Shown: positions 32,856 to 33,575 of the stretch, piece after piece
Layout: each line of letters begins with the position of its first letter
Position numbering within the stretch: position 1 is the stretch's first letter
NCBI RefSeq assembly: GCF_001426505.1
Contig: NZ_LMEV01000004.1
Span: forward strand, 1-33,575
DNA length: 33,575 nucleotides
Origin: Variovorax sp. Root473
Lineage (GTDB): Bacteria > Pseudomonadota > Gammaproteobacteria > Burkholderiales > Burkholderiaceae_C
Reading direction: 5' to 3'
Notes under the pieces: generated by a model
Told to the model about the DNA's origin: nothing
Databases searched by the model: none
The model's input: the letters and a program-made list of their open reading frames with translations, nothing else
Translations under genes and position numbers: made by a program

Positions 32856-33383
32856 TTACTGCGCTTGCGGCTTGCCGGGCAGGCGGCCGATTTCGCGACG
32901 GATGCCAGCGATGTCGCTCTCGTTGCGCGCGAGTTCGGCCTTCATCTCAGCCACCCGGTCGAGGTACTTCTGGTAGTTGCGGCCTTCGCTGCCCTGCTTC
33001 TCGGGCTCGCCGTTGTTGTATTCCTTCTTGAGCTCGGTCTGGCGGGCCTCCGCCTTGCGCAGTTCGGCCTCGAGCACCGAGCGCGCCTCGCCGTCGCGGG
33101 CGCGCTGGTCGACGCCTTCGACGCGCGGGCTGCCCGCCGGGGCGCGCGCGGCCGAACCACCCGAACCCGACGACGACGCGCTGCCACCACCGCCGCCCGA
33201 GGGCTTCGTGCCCTGCACGACGGTGACGTTGCCGCCTTCCATGATCTTGCAGCCCTTTTGCTGGGCCACGGTCGCGTTGTTGGTGTACTCGTTGCCGCAG
33301 CGCCAGACGCGCTCCTGCGCGAGTGCCGGTACAGCGGCGGCGACGGAGGCAGCGGCCAGGAAAATCAGGGAAGCAGTCTTCAT
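32856..33383 (-). CDS. Secreted DUF4124-like protein with C-terminal coiled coil
   Basis: A 175-residue protein. The Sec signal (cleavage near ALAQ-ER, residue 22) is followed by VWRCGNEYTN and two further features of a small Cys-containing domain (about 23-58), then a Gly/Ser linker (about 60-80) and a charged helical tail (about 95-170) likely to be a coiled coil. DUF4124 similarity is my reading, not a search result. The ATG at 33383 was chosen as the start of the signal peptide, with a weak GGA 5 bases upstream. It comes first in the ntrB-ntrC group here. Confidence 0.7.
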   Translation of the reverse strand: MKTASLIFLAAASVAAAVPALAQERVWRCGNEYTNNATVAQQKGCKIMEGGNVTVVQGTKPSGGGGGSASSSGSGGSAARAPAGSPRVEGVDQRARDGEARSVLEAELRKAEARQTELKKEYNNGEPEKQGSEGRNYQKYLDRVAEMKAELARNESDIAGIRREIGRLPGKPQAQ

Positions 33384-33463
33384 TGGAGTCCGGTGAGGGC
33401 GCGACAAACGCGCATTTTGATGCAATTCGAGCCCTCTCACGATGGGATGTTCCGCACCAAGGA

Positions 33464-33489
33464 AAAAGGACGGCCGAGGCCGTCCTTTT
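33464..33489 (-). terminator. Rho-independent terminator upstream of the DUF4124-like gene
   Basis: AAAAGGACGGC (33464-33474) pairs with GCCGTCCTTTT (33479-33489) in a perfect 11-base stem with a CGAG loop. Read on the minus strand the stem is followed by a T run, so it would end a minus-strand gene beyond the right edge. Family context suggests that gene could be glnA, but it is not in the window. Confidence 0.75.
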
Positions 33490-33521
33490 GTCTTACTCAT
33501 CAGGCTCGCGCCCTTCGCGAA

Positions 33522-33572
33522 ACACCGCGGAACCGGCTTTGCCGGGCCGCTGGTGTTGCCCCCGGTAGGGGG
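33522..33572. repeat. Nested palindrome, probable dispersed intergenic repeat
   Basis: ACACCGCGG (33522-33530) pairs with CCGC-T-GGTGT (33547-33556), and CCGGC-TTT-GCCGG (33533-33545) forms an inner hairpin. CCCCC-GGTA-GGGGG (33559-33572) follows. Similar GC-rich palindromes occur many times between genes in Comamonadaceae genomes, by memory rather than a search. It runs into the window edge. Confidence 0.5.
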
Positions 33573-33575
33573 TTG

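Overview
The window is GC-rich, densely packed chromosomal DNA of a betaproteobacterium, most likely Comamonadaceae (Variovorax/Acidovorax-like). This rests on protein character: TRAP and tripartite tricarboxylate (Tct) uptake systems, an NtrB/NtrC pair, and formate dehydrogenase (FDH) operon style. No search was run. I see no rRNA, tRNA, CRISPR, insertion sequence or phage gene; the window reads as chromosomal backbone with catabolic modules.

Layout. 1-1080: the start of a TRAP substrate-binding gene (minus, cut by the window edge) diverges from an IclR regulator across palindromic sites. 1250-3141: a winged-helix response regulator with a degenerate receiver faces away from three small envelope-protein genes; the 480-base gap between them holds two notable dyads. 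3178-13944: an FDH locus. It has fdhD on the minus strand, then DUF3305, DUF3306, a multi-cluster ferredoxin-like protein and a TorD-like chaperone. Next, behind a good sigma70-type promoter, come a small Tat-signal protein, the catalytic subunit, the four-cluster subunit, a small lipoprotein, a cytochrome b subunit with a large N-terminal extension and a small secreted protein, ending in a hairpin terminator. 14095-19706: two MoeA-family genes, the second fused to a periplasmic-binding-protein-like domain, then a TupA-type tungstate/molybdate binding protein and a one-chain TupB-TupC transporter.

19719-22424: tctB-tctA without tctC, divergent from a MarR regulator across two similar operator-like sites 22 bases apart. 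22429-28672: a SsuABC/TauABC-like transporter plus GMC oxidoreductase operon (minus), divergent from a HutC-type GntR regulator and a mandelate racemase/muconate lactonizing family enzyme (plus); probably one catabolic module of unknown substrate. 28851-30175: exonuclease III and a lipoprotein with a TonB-C-like domain. 30203-33383: ntrC, ntrB and a secreted DUF4124-like gene (minus), bounded by strong hairpin terminators. The right edge carries a nested palindrome typical of a dispersed intergenic repeat.

The main theme is 3178-19706: formate dehydrogenase, its maturation factors, metal insertion (MoeA) and metal uptake (Tup) side by side. The Tup-type transporter and the MoeA-binding-protein fusion suggest that this FDH may use tungsten, or choose between tungsten and molybdenum. 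That is inference from gene families and position.
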